Assembly: GCA_030490835.1 (NCBI GenBank)
Contig: CM059973.1
Coordinates: forward strand, 82,847,221 to 82,911,220
Reading direction: 5' to 3'
Length of the DNA stretch: 64,000 nt
Source of the DNA: Annona cherimola
Taxonomy: Eukaryota > Streptophyta > Magnoliopsida > Magnoliales > Annonaceae
The notes beneath the pieces are model-generated. The model was not told where the DNA came from. It was given only the letters and a program-made list of their open reading frames with translations, and made no database searches. A program made the position numbers and the translations under genes. Numbering within the stretch: position 1 is the first letter of the stretch; the number at the start of each line of letters is the position of its first letter. Shown here in pieces: positions 32,364 to 45,320 of this stretch.

Positions 32364-32640
32364 CATGCTTGGGAAGTGACAAAACTTTTGATAAAAAGTT
32401 TTTAATGTAAATATTTTTAAAATGAGAGAAATTGATATGATATATCAAGAGTAATGATCAGAAGTAAAAAGAATAAAGTTAAAATAGATATGTTAAATGT
32501 ACATATAATTGTGTACAACAAATTGAAAAGTATAGTATTTGTATAGAAAGAAGCAAAAAAAAATTGAAAAAATAAAGTAATTGTGAATAGTGCGAAGTTT
32601 TGAATTGAAATTTTTTAATTTAAAATGTATTTAGTGTAAA
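32364..32640 (+). mobile_element. Decayed M1 MITE
   Basis: Left end GGGCATGCTTGGGAAGTGA; internal AAAGTTAAAATAGATA and AAAAATTGAAAAAATA blocks match M1. The right end has eroded to TGTATTTAGTG. Confidence 0.5.
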
Positions 32641-32769
32641 AAATAGTTGAATATGAACATGATTGCGAAACTAGTACGGAATATAAAAAACTACAATTAA
32701 CTTATTTCATAGTTAAAAACACCATGCAAAATTTGATATTATGTTCCATTTAAGATCAAAGATTATTTC

Positions 32770-34528
32770 TATAACACCCAGTGGCTAACCTTTCCCCTTA
32801 ACTAAGGGTCGTTATATTTCACCAAAAAATACGATAGCATCTCTCTAAAATCATAAGGATGAGGGGTTAAATGGAATTACCTTGTACAAACATTATCATA
32901 TCATATTATCTATTATAATATATAACACAAAAAAAGATGCTAAATAGAATAAATTGTCTAAATCTCCTCAAGCTCACCATCAACTCAATCAATCACATAT
33001 CAACTCCATAATAAATGAGCTTTACAAAGCAGTTCTCACTCCATCACTCATTTATGCATCAACTAAAATATTAAATTAAAAATTTCCCACTAATTAGGAT
33101 AATAACTTTTATATTTTGAGCAACTAGGATCTCTCTTCACTTCTGTCTGAGCATTAATCCTACGTTGGACTCCTACCTCAGTCTTGTCATCTAAAAATAT
33201 CAACATAAAAAACATGTGTCTGAGCCAACTCATTAAGTAGAATAATAGTAAAAATCAATTATTAAAGCAAATCGACATCATTCTCATTAAATAATAGAAA
33301 CATTAATATCTCTCAACTTCATATATTCATTCATGCCATGATATTATAGGCAATCATGCTCCAAATGTTCATGCAAAGTAAATGCCCATCCTCAACAGCA
33401 TATCCATTTCATTCCGGCACCTCGAGTAGACTCATCATCAACAAACATCTTCTATAGTTATATCATAGTATACCGTCACTCCTCTGGCTCTGTCTTATAA
33501 AGAAAATCATCATATGTCATGCATAATATGTACAATGCATTCATACATTATGTTCATGCTTGTGCTCATTCTAAGATATTCCTCAAATTTAAATAATTTA
33601 TATAATTTAAATATCATCATAGAGTCATCATTGTCTCAAAAATATTTATCGAACTATTCAACTCAAGTTAATAATTAAAGCCATCAAAATATACATCTAA
33701 TGAAAAAATATGCATAAAAAATCTCAAAATAAAACATCCCGAGCATCACAAAACATTCATACCAAAAAAAAAAAATATTTATCAACAACCGTAAGCATCC
33801 AAATAAAAGCAGAAAAATATTACTTACCTTTTTATGTAATTTCTAAATCTCCGAGTGTGGTCTCTACAAGATTCCAACCTATTCTTTACTTTTATCTATA
33901 CTAAAATAATAACAATATTCTTAAATAATATTCTAAAAATAATTTTTTTAATTTAATGCTCAAATATCCTAATTTCCTCATTCTCAAATTCTAAACACCT
34001 ATCTATAGACATTTAACTTTCAAATTGCCTCAAATATTTAAAATAATAATTATATTTAATCAAAAATATCATCTTAAAATTATCTATCTATATTTGAACC
34101 ATATACATCTCCATGGAAAATTTTCTTTTTTCTATTAGGGTTTATAAAATTCTAACCCTAACATCTCAATTTTATGCTAAATTTTTTTCATACTATCACA
34201 ATATATTAAATAAATATAATAAATAAGAAACATAAAGAAAAATTAAAAATAAATGGCTTACCTATTTTCGTTCACTTTTTGCCCAAATTTTCTCAACTCA
34301 AAATCTCAAAATTCACCTTAATAATATATGGCCCTTTTCTCTCCTTCTATCTTCTCTTCTTTTTTCTTTCTCTTATCCGCTGCTCATCTTTTTCTTTGTT
34401 TTGTTATCATTGATTTTTTTTAGTTCGAAGGGTTTTTAAAATTTTAAATTAGTCCCTATTTTCAGTAAATTCTTAAAATAGTCCCTTTAGTATTATAATT
34501 TATAAAAATTACTTTTAAGGGTTTTACA
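32770..34528 (-). mobile_element. Decayed solo LTR (family L3), minus strand
   Basis: Starts (plus strand) TATAACACCCAG and probably ends near GGTTTTACA at 34528. It shares the layout of the LTRs at 37159-38778 and 58287-60736: minus-strand TATA-like box (near 34325-34335), a GGTAAGCC donor-like site about 70 bp later (34255-34264) and an AGGTAAGTA site further on (33821-33830). The flanking repeat is imperfect, so the ends are approximate. Confidence 0.55.
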
Positions 34529-34721
34529 ATTTTCCAAAATAATAAAAACAAGTTCGATTTCCGCTTATGTAAATTTTAAATTCTATCTTGCAAAAATGCT
34601 TCCACTAATTGTTGACGTCCATCATTCACAAACCCCCAACTTTCTCATGAAGGGTGTCTGGGCGGGTTCCATATCTTGTATTTTTTATGAATTACTCACG
34701 GTCATGCACGCCAACCAAATT

Positions 34722-34958
34722 GTGTGTTTGGTTGGAGATAAATATTTTTGATGAAAAATTTAAAGACAATAATCATCTAATTATTTTTTTCATTTTTACA
34801 CTTATATTTCAATTATTTTCTCATATTTTTTCATATGATTGTCTTATCTATTCTTTTTTTATTTTCTATCTATTTTTAAGTAATCTTCTACCTTTTCTTA
34901 TTTTATACCATGATACCTATTCCATTCCATTGCACCATTTATATCCACCCAAACATTT
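34722..34958 (+). mobile_element. Decayed M1 MITE
   Basis: GTGTGTTTGGTTGGAGATAA start and CCACCCAAACATTTTC end; the interior is reduced. It directly precedes the nested foldback/M1 pair. Confidence 0.45.
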
Positions 34959-34960
34959 TC

Positions 34961-35530
34961 AGGTGCATACAACCATTTTTTTATTTTTTTGAAAAAATTT
35001 TTACACAACTGTTAATCTAAGGGTGTGTTTGGCAATTAATAAAACATGTCAAGTTAAAACTTTTCAATCTAAAACTTTTTATTCTCCACAACTATCATAT
35101 TTTTTAATCATTTTTTCACATTTTTCTATACAACTACCATACTTTTCAATCATTTTTACACAACTATCCACACAACTAACCTATCTATTTTAACTTTATC
35201 CTCTTTACTACTCATTATTACTCCTATCATATCACATCATTCGACAACTTTTACTTTCCAAAACTTTCCACCAAAAGTTTTATTCATTACCAAACACATC
35301 CTAAGTATATTTAACATGTGTATCAATTTTTATCATTTTTGGAGATTTTTAGATTTTTTAAAATCAGTAGCATTTTTTGTAATTTAAATTACTAAAAATG
35401 CTACTGATTGTTAAAAATCCAAAAAAAATCTAAAAGTCTCAAAAAATGGTGAAAATTGATACATATCTTAAATACACTTAGATTAACAGCTTTATGAAAA
35501 AAAATTAAAAAGTAAATGCGGTATACCTGA
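34961..35530. mobile_element. Foldback MITE (family F1) split by an M1 MITE
   Basis: Long inverted arms: GTTAATCTAA ... TTTAACATGTGTATCAATTTT on the left and AAAATTGATACATATCTT...ACACTTAGATTAAC on the right, around an ATCAGTAGCATTTTT centre. The left arm is interrupted at 35021-35301 by an M1 element. Related intact copies at 52691-53001 and 53074-53400 show the uninterrupted order. Confidence 0.8.
35021..35301 (-). mobile_element. M1 MITE nested in F1, with TAA duplication
   Basis: 281 bp, GGGTGTGTTTGG ... CCAAACACATCC, inverted ends matching at 11 of 12 positions, flanked by TAA (35018-35020, 35302-35304). Removing it plus one TAA restores CTAAGTATATTTAACATG exactly as in the F1 copy near 52759. 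This assigns M1 to PIF/Harbinger-type (3-bp TWA) insertion. Confidence 0.88.
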
Positions 35531-36413
35531 GTACACACGATTGCACTCCAACACTTCCTAGTCAGAGTGTAGTTAACTAAGTGGAACATGATGAGCCCCA
35601 TATATCCCATTATCATACCATGACATGGGCGTTTTAGTCAACCTAAAATGTCAGGTTGAAAATTATTGCTCGGAATCTCACACAAATTGGAGCCAACTTA
35701 TACTATGAGGATTTATTCATAAGTTGTAAAAATTTTAAATGTCTTTATGTATATGTTGAGTCATGCATCATATTTGCATTATTATTTTTTTGATTTTTTG
35801 CATGGATATATAAGCCTAATCGAGATCTTTTTACATACAAAATTTTTGAAGTTTCGTGAAAAATGCTAATTTTTTATAATATTTGAAATTCAAAAAATAT
35901 TTAAAATCGAAACAAGCATTTAAAAAATCCAGCTTACCACCAGGTATCCAGACGAAAAAAAAATCAAAAAATTTGAAAAATGTATAATGCAAGCTTGAGC
36001 ATTAAGCTTGAATATTCATGCAAGTATTGAAGCGTGATTCTTATATGTTAAATGCAAAAATTTTAAACGTCAATCCACACGCCATGCAGAACCTTGCCAA
36101 CCTCTGCTCAAGCTGAGGGGTGATCCATGTGTCCCTACTGCCACACGCCGAATGTGGGCTTCCTTATCGTCACAGACCGACACTCGTGCCCCTGCGTCGG
36201 CTCAAGTCATCCCGGTTACAACTGACAACAACCCGCCTCAGCTTGCTTCCTCAAGCCCTTGCATTAGCAAACTCAACTCATTTTTCTTTTTATTTTTTAA
36301 AAAGATGCCTTCCTGCCACTTCCATTCTATAATGGTTCAACAGTCTCAAAAAATTCTTAAAACTCAATTCTAACGCTTACATTTTTCAATTTTTTTAACT
36401 TAAAGTGTGTTTG

Positions 36414-36700
36414 GTAATAATAAAAAGATGTTCAGCTAAAACTTTTCAATATAAAAATTTTTACTCTTTATCACTACCGTTTTTTAATCATTTTTTCACA
36501 TCTTCTTATATAACTACAGGCTATCCTACTTTCTAATCATTTCTACACAACTACCATATAATTAATCTATCTATTTTAACTTTATTCTTTTTACTCATTA
36601 TCATTATCTTTGTCGTATCACGTAATTCTCCCCTTCAAATTTAAAAATTGTTATACCCAAAATATTTTATTTAAAAATTTTCTCACTTTCCAAATACATC
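36414..36700 (-). mobile_element. M1 MITE
   Basis: GTGTGTTTGGTAATAATAAA start and CCAAATACATC end; internal blocks (ATCATTTCTACACAACTACC, TATCTATTTTAACTTTAT) match M1. Confidence 0.65.
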
Positions 36701-37158
36701 GTTGGATTAAAAAGGCCCGGCCCTCCAATATGTGAGTAAGGGATATAGCATAGAGACGGAAGGTCGTTTTGGCATTAATTTTTATTGACCTATTGCTTGA
36801 AGCCTGTTCATGGGGCAGTCCCTTCTTCCTACTTACTACTACACTAGACTAACATAATAGTTGCTACTTATAGAAACAATTCATGCCCATCTTATTTCAT
36901 TTCCCCCATTCATACATTACATAGTTCATTACACAACTCACATGAATGATCTGATAACCCAATTGAACAACCAACCCAGGCCCTTAAGAATACAGGTTTC
37001 AGCCACCTATCTCTAATTATCCTCTCAAATACTAGCTTAGTCATCCTCCTATACTGCTCAACTGCTGCAACATTGTCACTCCTTTGAGCGTTTGATCGAT
37101 GCTTCTGAGAGTTCCTTAAGTCATTCCAGCCTTTGGGTTTTATATTTTGATTGTGCAC

Positions 37159-38778
37159 TATAACGTCCCCGGCTCAAAAACATCATTTGCACATTGGATT
37201 TAGGCCCGAAAGTTATATGCCAAGATCCATCACGTGTTGGACTAAGTTTAAATCATAATACAAATATAAAGAAAAGAAAAATCTAATAATTTGCATTAAA
37301 GCACTAAACTCCAAAATAATCAAATATTGTTGGTAAATATTATCTAAACTTATTATATCCCAAATTCAAGTTCAAAATTTAAATAAACAATAAAATGTAT
37401 GTTTCATAAACTTTGAGATAAAGCTATCATGACCCACTTGCTGAGTTATCCGCAAGACAATTAAAATACTAAAAGTGAAAAAAACTTAAGAAGTTAAGAG
37501 AAAAATGTATATTGAGTATATTATGCATTTTTAAATTATCAAAAATGTAAAAATGTTAATTCATTTACTAAGACTATCAATTAAACATATGAAATTTGCT
37601 CTTAGGTGGGCCACAAACTAGTGATTGACCATTTATCATAGGGCTGCCTACCAAAATGTTATCATCGTAACCTCTGATGAAAAATCTGATCCATCCAGAA
37701 GATCCAACATATCCAAAAACATAAAAATAGATTATTGGATCATCCAAATCAAAGTTCAAGAAGATATGACAAAAACGATTATGACCATTCAAAACTGCCA
37801 CGTGGCACATCTGCTGGGTCTCGCTCTTGGGCCAGCTGTGCTGCTGGGCTCAAGCTCTTCTGGTTGGGCCCTGCTCGGTTCTCTGGGCTTAGGGTCTCTG
37901 GACTACTAGATTGGTCTTCCTGGAATCTAAGCTTGCTTTGGTCCAGTCCCATCTTTAGGTTTGTTTTACTCGGTTTAAACTGGTGGGCTCCAGTTCCACT
38001 GAACAGTCCCCACTGCAAGGGCCCAGCCCGAAACAGAAGAGAGGAGGGATTGTTTTGAAATTTGATTTGACTAGGTTTTCTACAATTTTAGACTTACAGA
38101 GGGATTTTCTAAAATTTAAAGAAAATATAAAAAAGCGAAATTTTGACCGGCATTCGTCTCTTTTCTTTGTTACGCACGGCCCCCATATCTGCCGCCCAAC
38201 AAACTTATTTTAATATTTGATATTTATTAAAATATTACTTTAAGTTTATTCAATTATTCAATAAATCTAATAAACTTAAATAATATAATTGCTAAAAAAA
38301 TTTCTTGCTATAAATAAGTCTGGCAAACATGATTTTACAAAATAATCTATGCATAAAAAATTTTAAGTAAATAATTTATGCATTAAAATTCTACTTACCT
38401 TGCTTGATAAAAAAGAAAATCTAAGCGGTAAGCCTCTCGTTCTCCGTTGAATTCCAAGCCAAATCTTCACTCCTTCCCTTTTTATAACACTTGACAATTT
38501 AACCATTTCACGTGCAAAGCCAAGCGCAACGCATGATAAGGTTTTAAAACGGATAAAAATAGAAATGTTTTAAAAGGAAAAAATTTTGAGAAATTTTGTG
38601 AATTTGTTGGAATGTAAGGCCCACTTAGTAAAGGGGAATAAAATCTTTGCTACCTTTATTTTCTAAAAATAGGAACTTTTTCATAAATTAAATACGGTTA
38701 AAAATTCAACAGTCAACTACTCAACTTGCCAGCTACGATGCTAATTTGGACATATTATTTTTGACACTATGTATTACA
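37159..38778 (-). mobile_element. Solo LTR (family L3) with TGCAC duplication
   Basis: 1,620 bp, TATAACGTCCCC ... GTATTACA on the plus strand (minus-strand TGTAATAC ... GGACGTTATA), flanked by a perfect 5-bp duplication TGCAC (37154-37158, 38779-38783). A minus-strand TATAAAAAGG (38478-38487) is followed about 85 bp later by AGGTAAGTAG (38391-38400), a consensus splice-donor word. GGGCC-rich stretch at 37810-38040. No internal region. Confidence 0.85.
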
Positions 38779-39139
38779 TGCACTGTCTGTTCTTGATCTC
38801 GGGTCCCACTATATATCTTCTATGGATATAAACGAACAAACTATTCATTTATAGATAAAGCTGAGGCTAGGTGACTTTGTTCATTTACACTTCTCGTCGA
38901 TCACTCTCACAAACTTGATTTGTTTCTCTACCATTTCGAGCACGTAGCGCCGGGATGCATACATAACAAGCCTTCTACAAATTGTAGATTTTGGCACCAA
39001 ATTACAAAAAAGCCAAATGAAATGGCAACGTCACTGCCCGACTGTCGATTAGTTTATTCTTTATTCACGAACGACGAGAAGTTACGGCAGCTAGCCCCAT
39101 CTTATAAGATTAAAGTGGCCACCACTCCAACTAACATGC

Positions 39140-39238
39140 TCCCTTATTTTAGAAAAGAAATTTGTTTTGACCCTTTACTGCAGAGCTGCAGATAACCGCT
39201 GACTGCCGACTGGGCCACATTTCTTGGAAATCACTATG
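39140..39238 (-). repeat. UGT 3'-flank repeat, partial copy
   Basis: TTATTTTAGAAAAGAAA and TTGACCCTTTACTGCA words shared with the other UGT 3' flanks, followed by the pseudogene stop codon. Confidence 0.6.
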
Positions 39239-40940
39239 CTAAATTGCTAATGGGACTGATATAGAATTCTGTCGTCGATTCTGAATCAGAAAATTCACAA
39301 ATTCCTGAACGTACTTATTTTTCCATTTTTCATCGCGAAAGATCTTCATCATTTGAAGAGCATTGAACCCGATCAGTTCACCACCCTCCTCCAACATCAC
39401 CAGCTTCAAGCACTTTGTGATTGCATCTCTTTCGAATGATCCGTCTTCCTCTTTCCTCGGCACTTCTACTCTGACCTTCTTCTCAGCCATCCCACGCGAG
39501 CTCAGCCCCTGGTCCGACAAATTAGGCAACAGGATGAGTGGCTTGCCAAATGCAAGACCTTCGACGGTGGATCCCCACCCACCATGCATGAAGAAACACC
39601 CAATCGACCTGTGTGCCAGCAACCTCAACCTCGGCTTAGATGCCCAGCCCACGCGGACGAGCCCTTGGGTCTTGTTCCGCTCCTGGAAACCAGGTGGAAG
39701 TAGATCCGTGTCCCCTCTGTAAGCCCAAAAGAAAGGCAGCTCCGATTGCTACAGCCCGAATGCAACCTCATGCGCCTCCTCTCTGTTCAATTGCCACTCA
39801 CTCCCAAATGCAACATACACGACAGACCCAGCCTTCTGTTTGTCCAGCCATTCCAGGACTCCGTGTGTTTCTCCATCTCCGGTGCTGCTGGTTTCGGACA
39901 CCGAAGGGGACAGCAGGCAGGGAAAAACGGGTTTCTGCCAGAGCTGACTGAGGAGCGGAATCCAGTCTGGTTCCAAGTCGATGCAGCTTCGTATGGCTGC
40001 AGCATTACATCCTTGGAATGCCTTTCCCAGCCGATGATTTATGGTGATGCCCGTAACCGAATCGGTGCTGCTGAGAATCTTCATTGTTCGGACAACATCA
40101 TGGTATCGCCAAGCGATGTTGGTGGGCTTTGGTATCCACGGGGGTGTAGTCATTTGCTGCGTACTTGATTCACCTCGAGAAATACCGTCGAACAGCACCG
40201 ACGGTGGACCGAAGAAACAGAGTGACATTGCACTGAATGGTGTAAAGAGAACTGAGGGTATCCCGTAGTCAGCGGCGACGGCCGGAGCCCAGTAATGAAA
40301 AAGGTCACCTTTTATCCAATTTGAAATGGATTCATCTTTGGTTTGTTTGGTTGGGGGTAAAACTTTTAATGAAAAGTTTTTGAGGTAGAAATTGTCATAG
40401 AAAATGATAGAAAATGATGTGATATAATAGAAGTAATGATGAAAAGTAAAGAGAATAAAGTTAAAATAGATAGGTTAGTTGTATAGATAGTTGTGTAGAA
40501 ATGATTGAAAAGTATGGTAATTTGTATAGGAAAATGTGAAAAAATAATTAAAAAATAGAGTAGTTATGGAGAGTGAAAAATTTTAGATTGAAAAGTTTTT
40601 GTTGGCATGTTTATATCCCAAACAAACACACCCCTTGTCTTTGAGGAAACCACAGTCTCATTACTGAGGGCAACCCATCAGACGACATGTCGTTGGTGGA
40701 CTGAGCATCCTCAGGCACGCCCTCAATTGCGGGTGTAGTGAGCTTCACAACAATGTAACTGCCGCAGAGAACGCAGGACGCTTGGCAGCAGCCTATCGAT
40801 GTTACGAGGGGTGGATAGGAAGGAGATGCGGTGGCCCATTTGAGCTAAGCGCTTGGCCTGCTCAAGGTGGGGGATCATGTATTCATGTGACCAAATCCCA
40901 ACCAGGGTAACATAACAATGTTAAGCCTCCTGTTCTCCAT
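39239..40940 (-). pseudogene. UGT91-type pseudogene carrying a MITE
   Basis: Minus-strand copy with an ATG at 40938-40940 (MENRRLNIVMLPWLGFGHM) and a natural stop at 39239. Disabling changes: a few extra bases after FGHM shift the frame; an M1 MITE (40340-40634) replaces about a dozen codons between MRL and the DWI-equivalent; a one-base loss sits near NWI (ATTTCAAATTGG); and FGLE is interrupted by TAG (near 39752, FGL-stop-QSEL). The C-terminal half is otherwise open and has a PSPG remnant with HGGWGS and LSDQ. The shared leader word CAGCCTTCC links it to gene 4 at 52.5 kb. Long open stretches suggest recent death. Confidence 0.93.
40340..40634 (+). mobile_element. M1 MITE inside UGT pseudogene
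   Basis: 295 bp, GGTTTGTTTGG ... CCAAACAAACACACCCC with the M1 interior. It sits in coding sequence of the 39.2-40.9 kb UGT. The flanks do not give a clean TAA/TTA duplication and some host codons are missing, so a deletion accompanied or followed insertion. Confidence 0.82.
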
Positions 40941-41261
40941 TGCTATAGGAAGGCTGAAAGATGGGGCAAGCAAACGCCACAGCGTTGGAAATACGGCGAC
41001 GTTTGGTAACGAGGAAACTGATGGGAATTGTGGGATTTCGTTTCCCAAAGCCGATAATAATTACTTCTTCAATTATATTTTAATTGTTTTTTCTACATAC
41101 TATATACAACAAATTTATTTATTCTAATTATACTTCAATTATTTTTTATCAATCACACATCTTTTAAAATATTGTTTTTCATTTTCTACTCTTTTTCATA
41201 ATTCCACAATTTTACAAGTTACGAAAATGCCCCAACATCAATGTTTTGACTAGGATGTAAT

Positions 41262-41560
41262 CTTATGCTTACGGACACATACACCTATTTTTTATTTTGT
41301 AAAAAAATAAATTTATAAACTTGTTAGCCCAAGTGTATTTAATCCGTGTGTAAATTTTTACCATTTTTGAAGTATTTTAGATATTTATTTTTTATTTTTG
41401 AAAATCAGTAGCATTGATTTTCAAAAATAAAAAATAAAAATCTAAAAATCTTCAAAAATAATAAAAATTGATACATACGTTAAATACACTTGAACTAACA
41501 ATTTTATGGAAAGATTTTGAAAAAATAATTTTAAAAAATAAGTGTATGCTCTCGGGAGCA
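41262..41560. mobile_element. F1 foldback MITE
   Basis: Arms CATACACCTATTTTTTATTTT and its inverse (AAAAAATAAGTGTATG), with inner arms TTTTTACCATTTTTGAAG / CTTCAAAAATAATAAAAA around AAAATCAGTAGCATTGATTTT. Same family as the copies at 34961, 52691 and 53074. Confidence 0.75.
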
Positions 41561-41868
41561 CAAGAGCATGTTCCGTTTTCACCGGGGTTCAGGCTATGCA
41601 TAACATCTTGAAATGGACAGTTGGATACTGATGGTGCGGCGTTATGATGAAAAGCACTGTTTCAATTTCACTTCCAAGGATTGCGAAGAATCATGTCACG
41701 TGGGTGGAAGTGATTGGTGATCAGTGTCTGAGCCACGTGCTGGGGGAGGGAAAATGTCAGTCTTGAGATAACGTTCGAGTGGCTGCAAGGATCCAAGCCT
41801 CCAACAGTTTTTTCAACATCCCAATACCCTGAAGAATTATCCCCACGTGGGTGGAAGTCGTTCTGATC

Positions 41869-41995
41869 GGTGGCGGAGCCACATGAAGGGAATAAACTGT
41901 ATTTTTCAAAAATTCTAAACTTTTTAAAGGGAATTTTTTGATTTTTTTTGAATTTTAAAAAATTCAGGGGGATTTCTAGTGGGCTCCGGAACCGC
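41869..41995. mobile_element. hAT-like MITE
   Basis: 127 bp with inverted ends GGTGGCGGAGCCAC and GTGGGCTCCGGAACCGC, typical of hAT termini. The 8-bp flanks TTCTGATC (41861-41868) and TTGTGATC (41996-42003) match at 7 of 8 positions. Confidence 0.65.
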
Positions 41996-42060
41996 TTGTG
42001 ATCACAGAATTCCACTGACGAAAAGCAACAAATTACAAGGAATTTAGGTACTCGAGACAT

Positions 42061-44611
42061 CAGGAATTATATCCCCTACAAAGCTATAAATGAATGCCAA
42101 ATCAACCTCCCCTTCCCGCTCAGGTGCGATCACATCAGCAGCTTGAACCTGGCCCATTGAAATGGAATTCGAACATTATTTAAACTTGCATTTTTGGACA
42201 CCAAAATCGATGAACCAATCTTATATAAATAGAGTTAGAATTCAAACTCAATCGAACTTGAGCAGATTTTCTATTATATTGATATAAAATATATTACTTA
42301 CATCGGGAATATTTTTATGAAACTCTCTTTATTTTTAAAATTTTGATGGTTGATAGAAAATCTACTTTATTCATTGTATTTAGTATCATTTATAGCATCT
42401 TGGAAATCTTTTTTATTTTTTTAATTTCGCTGTATATTGGTCACATTTATAAATTTGTAAAATTAATATAATAAAATAGTTCAATATTAAAATATTAATT
42501 TTAAAGTAATTTTTTCATCATCTAAACCATCTAAAATATCAATAATATATAGATAAATAATTTTATAAAGTATTGTTATATTCTAATACATGTGTGAATG
42601 GATCTAAGCGTTTTTCATAATTTACACATGAATGCACCTATTTTTGAGCAAATATGACCTATCTACATATTGGATTGAGATGAGACTTGGTCTCCTAACT
42701 AAACAAATTCTGTAAAATATAATAAATTGATTGAATTTTCTATCAAATATCAGCATTTAAAAAATGAAAAGAGTTTTACAAAATCACTTCTATGAAACCC
42801 GGATTCATAGAAGTATTCTCATGTTTACATAATACTTATAAAATATTCTTCATACTTATGTATTTTGCATTATTAATATTTATGTTTAAATTCATATTTA
42901 TCACGTTGTAATTATAGTATAAATAAATTATATTATTTTTATTTATATCTATCTTTGTATTTATATTATTTACTTTTTATTCATTAATTTTTTCTCTATC
43001 TTGCTTTGGAAGATTGAATTTTTTCTACAAATATATTATATATTACTATATTTTTTAAAAATAATTAGAAGATGTATTATTGTTGTTACTTGCATAATTT
43101 TTCCTTATTATATATTCATATAAAAATTTTAATTTATCACTCTTAAATCAAAAGAAAATTTGTTAATCCCAAATTCCAACCCAAACATTCAATTCAACCC
43201 AGATTTTTACAAATAAGATAAGAGTTTAAGTTTTATAAATAGAATTAGAGTTTAAGTTTTATAAATAAGATAAGAATTAGAGTTTTATGAGCATGAGTTA
43301 CGCTCCCTAATTAATCAAATTTTATCATAACTTAATAATTAAATATTCTTGGACAAGAGTAGTATTAGAACAAGTAACCTCCTAGAAAATCCTTTGTTGC
43401 ACTCCCAACATTCATTTTCTCTACAAAAAAAAAAAAAAAAAAAAAAAAAAACTCCCGTTCCCTGCTCATCTGTCTCTATCGATAAGGTCATGGGGGTCAG
43501 TAAAAAGCTCCACTCATCCTAGGCCCCAGGGCCACTAACCCTAAGCCCACAAATCTTATAAGGCAGCCCCCAGTACTCATTGGGTACGTTGTAGGCTATT
43601 TATGCCGGAGGAAAGAGTGGAACTCGACAACTGGCTACAATGGAAAGCATATGTTCACGTGTAAATATACTTATATTAACATTTTTATAAGAAATAAAAA
43701 AAATAGGTGAAGTACACCGGGTGCATTGAGCGGGTGCATTGAACCAGCATAACTTATAAGCATGCATAATGTTTCTTTGGAGGCATACGATAAGAATGAA
43801 TAATAGCCGTTGTACGTGCACGTGTCTCGGCGTTTTTTGAAATTATATCTCTATCAATTTCAAACCAAACGCCAGAGGAATTTAATTTTTTTAACCACAA
43901 TTTGGTTTGAAATTCGTATATGCTACCTCATATGTGGGACGAAGCTGGAATCCGATTCTACAATAATTTGACATTTGAGAGAGATATTCTCCGAATAATG
44001 AGACTACCCGGCTAGATAATTATGAAATGAACTTATCGATGTAAAGTCCATTATATATATAATTAACTAAAGTAATGGCCACAAAATGGGTGGAGTAGAG
44101 TGAGTTTCACAGTCAAAAATGGGTAGGGTGGATATGTCAAAGCGACCCTCAATCATGATGCCCTTTAATAACCTCCACATTGTTGACTCCGCTTCATCCA
44201 GTAGAAATGTTGCATTCACACCATCTAACTAGATGGCATGGGATATAAATAGAATAAGATTTTTTTTTCCATTTAAAAAACTTCTTACATTTTCAATCCA
44301 ATCTCTCAGTTTTCTCATTTTTTTCAATGCATATATAACAGTTCTATTTGGAATATTTTCATTACTACTTTTTCTATTTCAATTAAATATATAGGGACCT
44401 CATCTGGTATACTGACGTCCCATTACATATAATTTTTTTATAGCGCCATCACATAAAATTTGAATGATCTCAAACAGGTCCTAAATGCGGCAATTGGCAC
44501 CGTTTTTATTTTTTTATTTTTTATCTCCTCTTTTTGCCTTTTTGGGACGCGTCGCAGTTTGGTTGCCAGTTCCCAGATGGGAACCAGCTCCATTGAAGCC
44601 GCTCTCGTCCA
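42061..44611. other. Intergenic, no gene seen
   Basis: AT-rich with a poly(A) run (43426-43450). Around 43655-43745 it contains one arm of an F1 element plus the GTGCATTGAGC and GTGCATTGAACCAG words that flank other F1 copies. Confidence 0.4.
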
Positions 44612-44770
44612 AAAGAAAATCACCTGCGATTGCTCCGGCTGGTCTCGGCTGAGTTGTCACTCGCTCCCAAATCCAAACGCAACACATGCAGTCGAACCAG
44701 GCGTTTGTTTGTCCAGCCATTCCAGGATTCACGGCTGCCTGTGGTTCATGTACCTCGCCGCTGATCTCCA
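44612..44770 (-). pseudogene. UGT internal scrap
   Basis: Minus-strand remnant of the linker just before the PSPG box: EVHEPQAA, then in the next frame LEWLDKQTPGS, then FGSE and QLS-like codons. Counterpart of DEPRAVLEWLDKQKPGS...FGSEWQLN in gene 2. Both ends are lost and several frameshifts are present. Confidence 0.82.
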
Positions 44771-44895
44771 TTATATGGACGAGAAGAACTACATTGCTTG
44801 ACAAATACGTATCTTCACATCGCACAAGTGCAAAAATGATTACTCACAACTACACAATATCAACATTATAAAAAATACGTGCGATAAAACTATAT

Positions 44896-45320
44896 TGAAA
44901 ATGAAAGTGAAGAATCAGAATGAATTTTCATTGCATAGGTCTACCAAGAAGATATATAGACCAAGATTGATAAAAACATCGTAACAACTAACAAGAGCTG
45001 ACTGGCTGGTGTGAGCGTCAGTGCGCTCGAGCACCGGAGGCACGAACGCCACAAGCAGCTTCAACAGGGAGAAGCGAATCCCACTATCGTATTAGATTCA
45101 ATAGCAAATCATGTACAAATTGATCGACAATCCACCTAAGAATTACCACACCTATTTATACTGAATCCTGGCATCGACACTGCCACTTGCCACGGATCCT
45201 AACAGACTGCCTGTGAGAGGCTAACAACAAACACTCGTCTGCGTTTACAGCTAGATACCGCTGTCAACTTGACTGCCTCAGCCTTCCCTGTTTGTAACGA
45301 TACATCCTCGCAGTCCCCTT
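44896..45320 (-). mobile_element. Probable copia-type LTR (ends approximate)
   Basis: On the minus strand: GC-richer U3, TATAAATAG (45152-45160), then an R/U5-like stretch ending in pyrimidine- and T-rich sequence (TTCTTCACTTTCATTTTCA near 44896). No ORF. I could not find matching flanking duplications. Confidence 0.4.
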
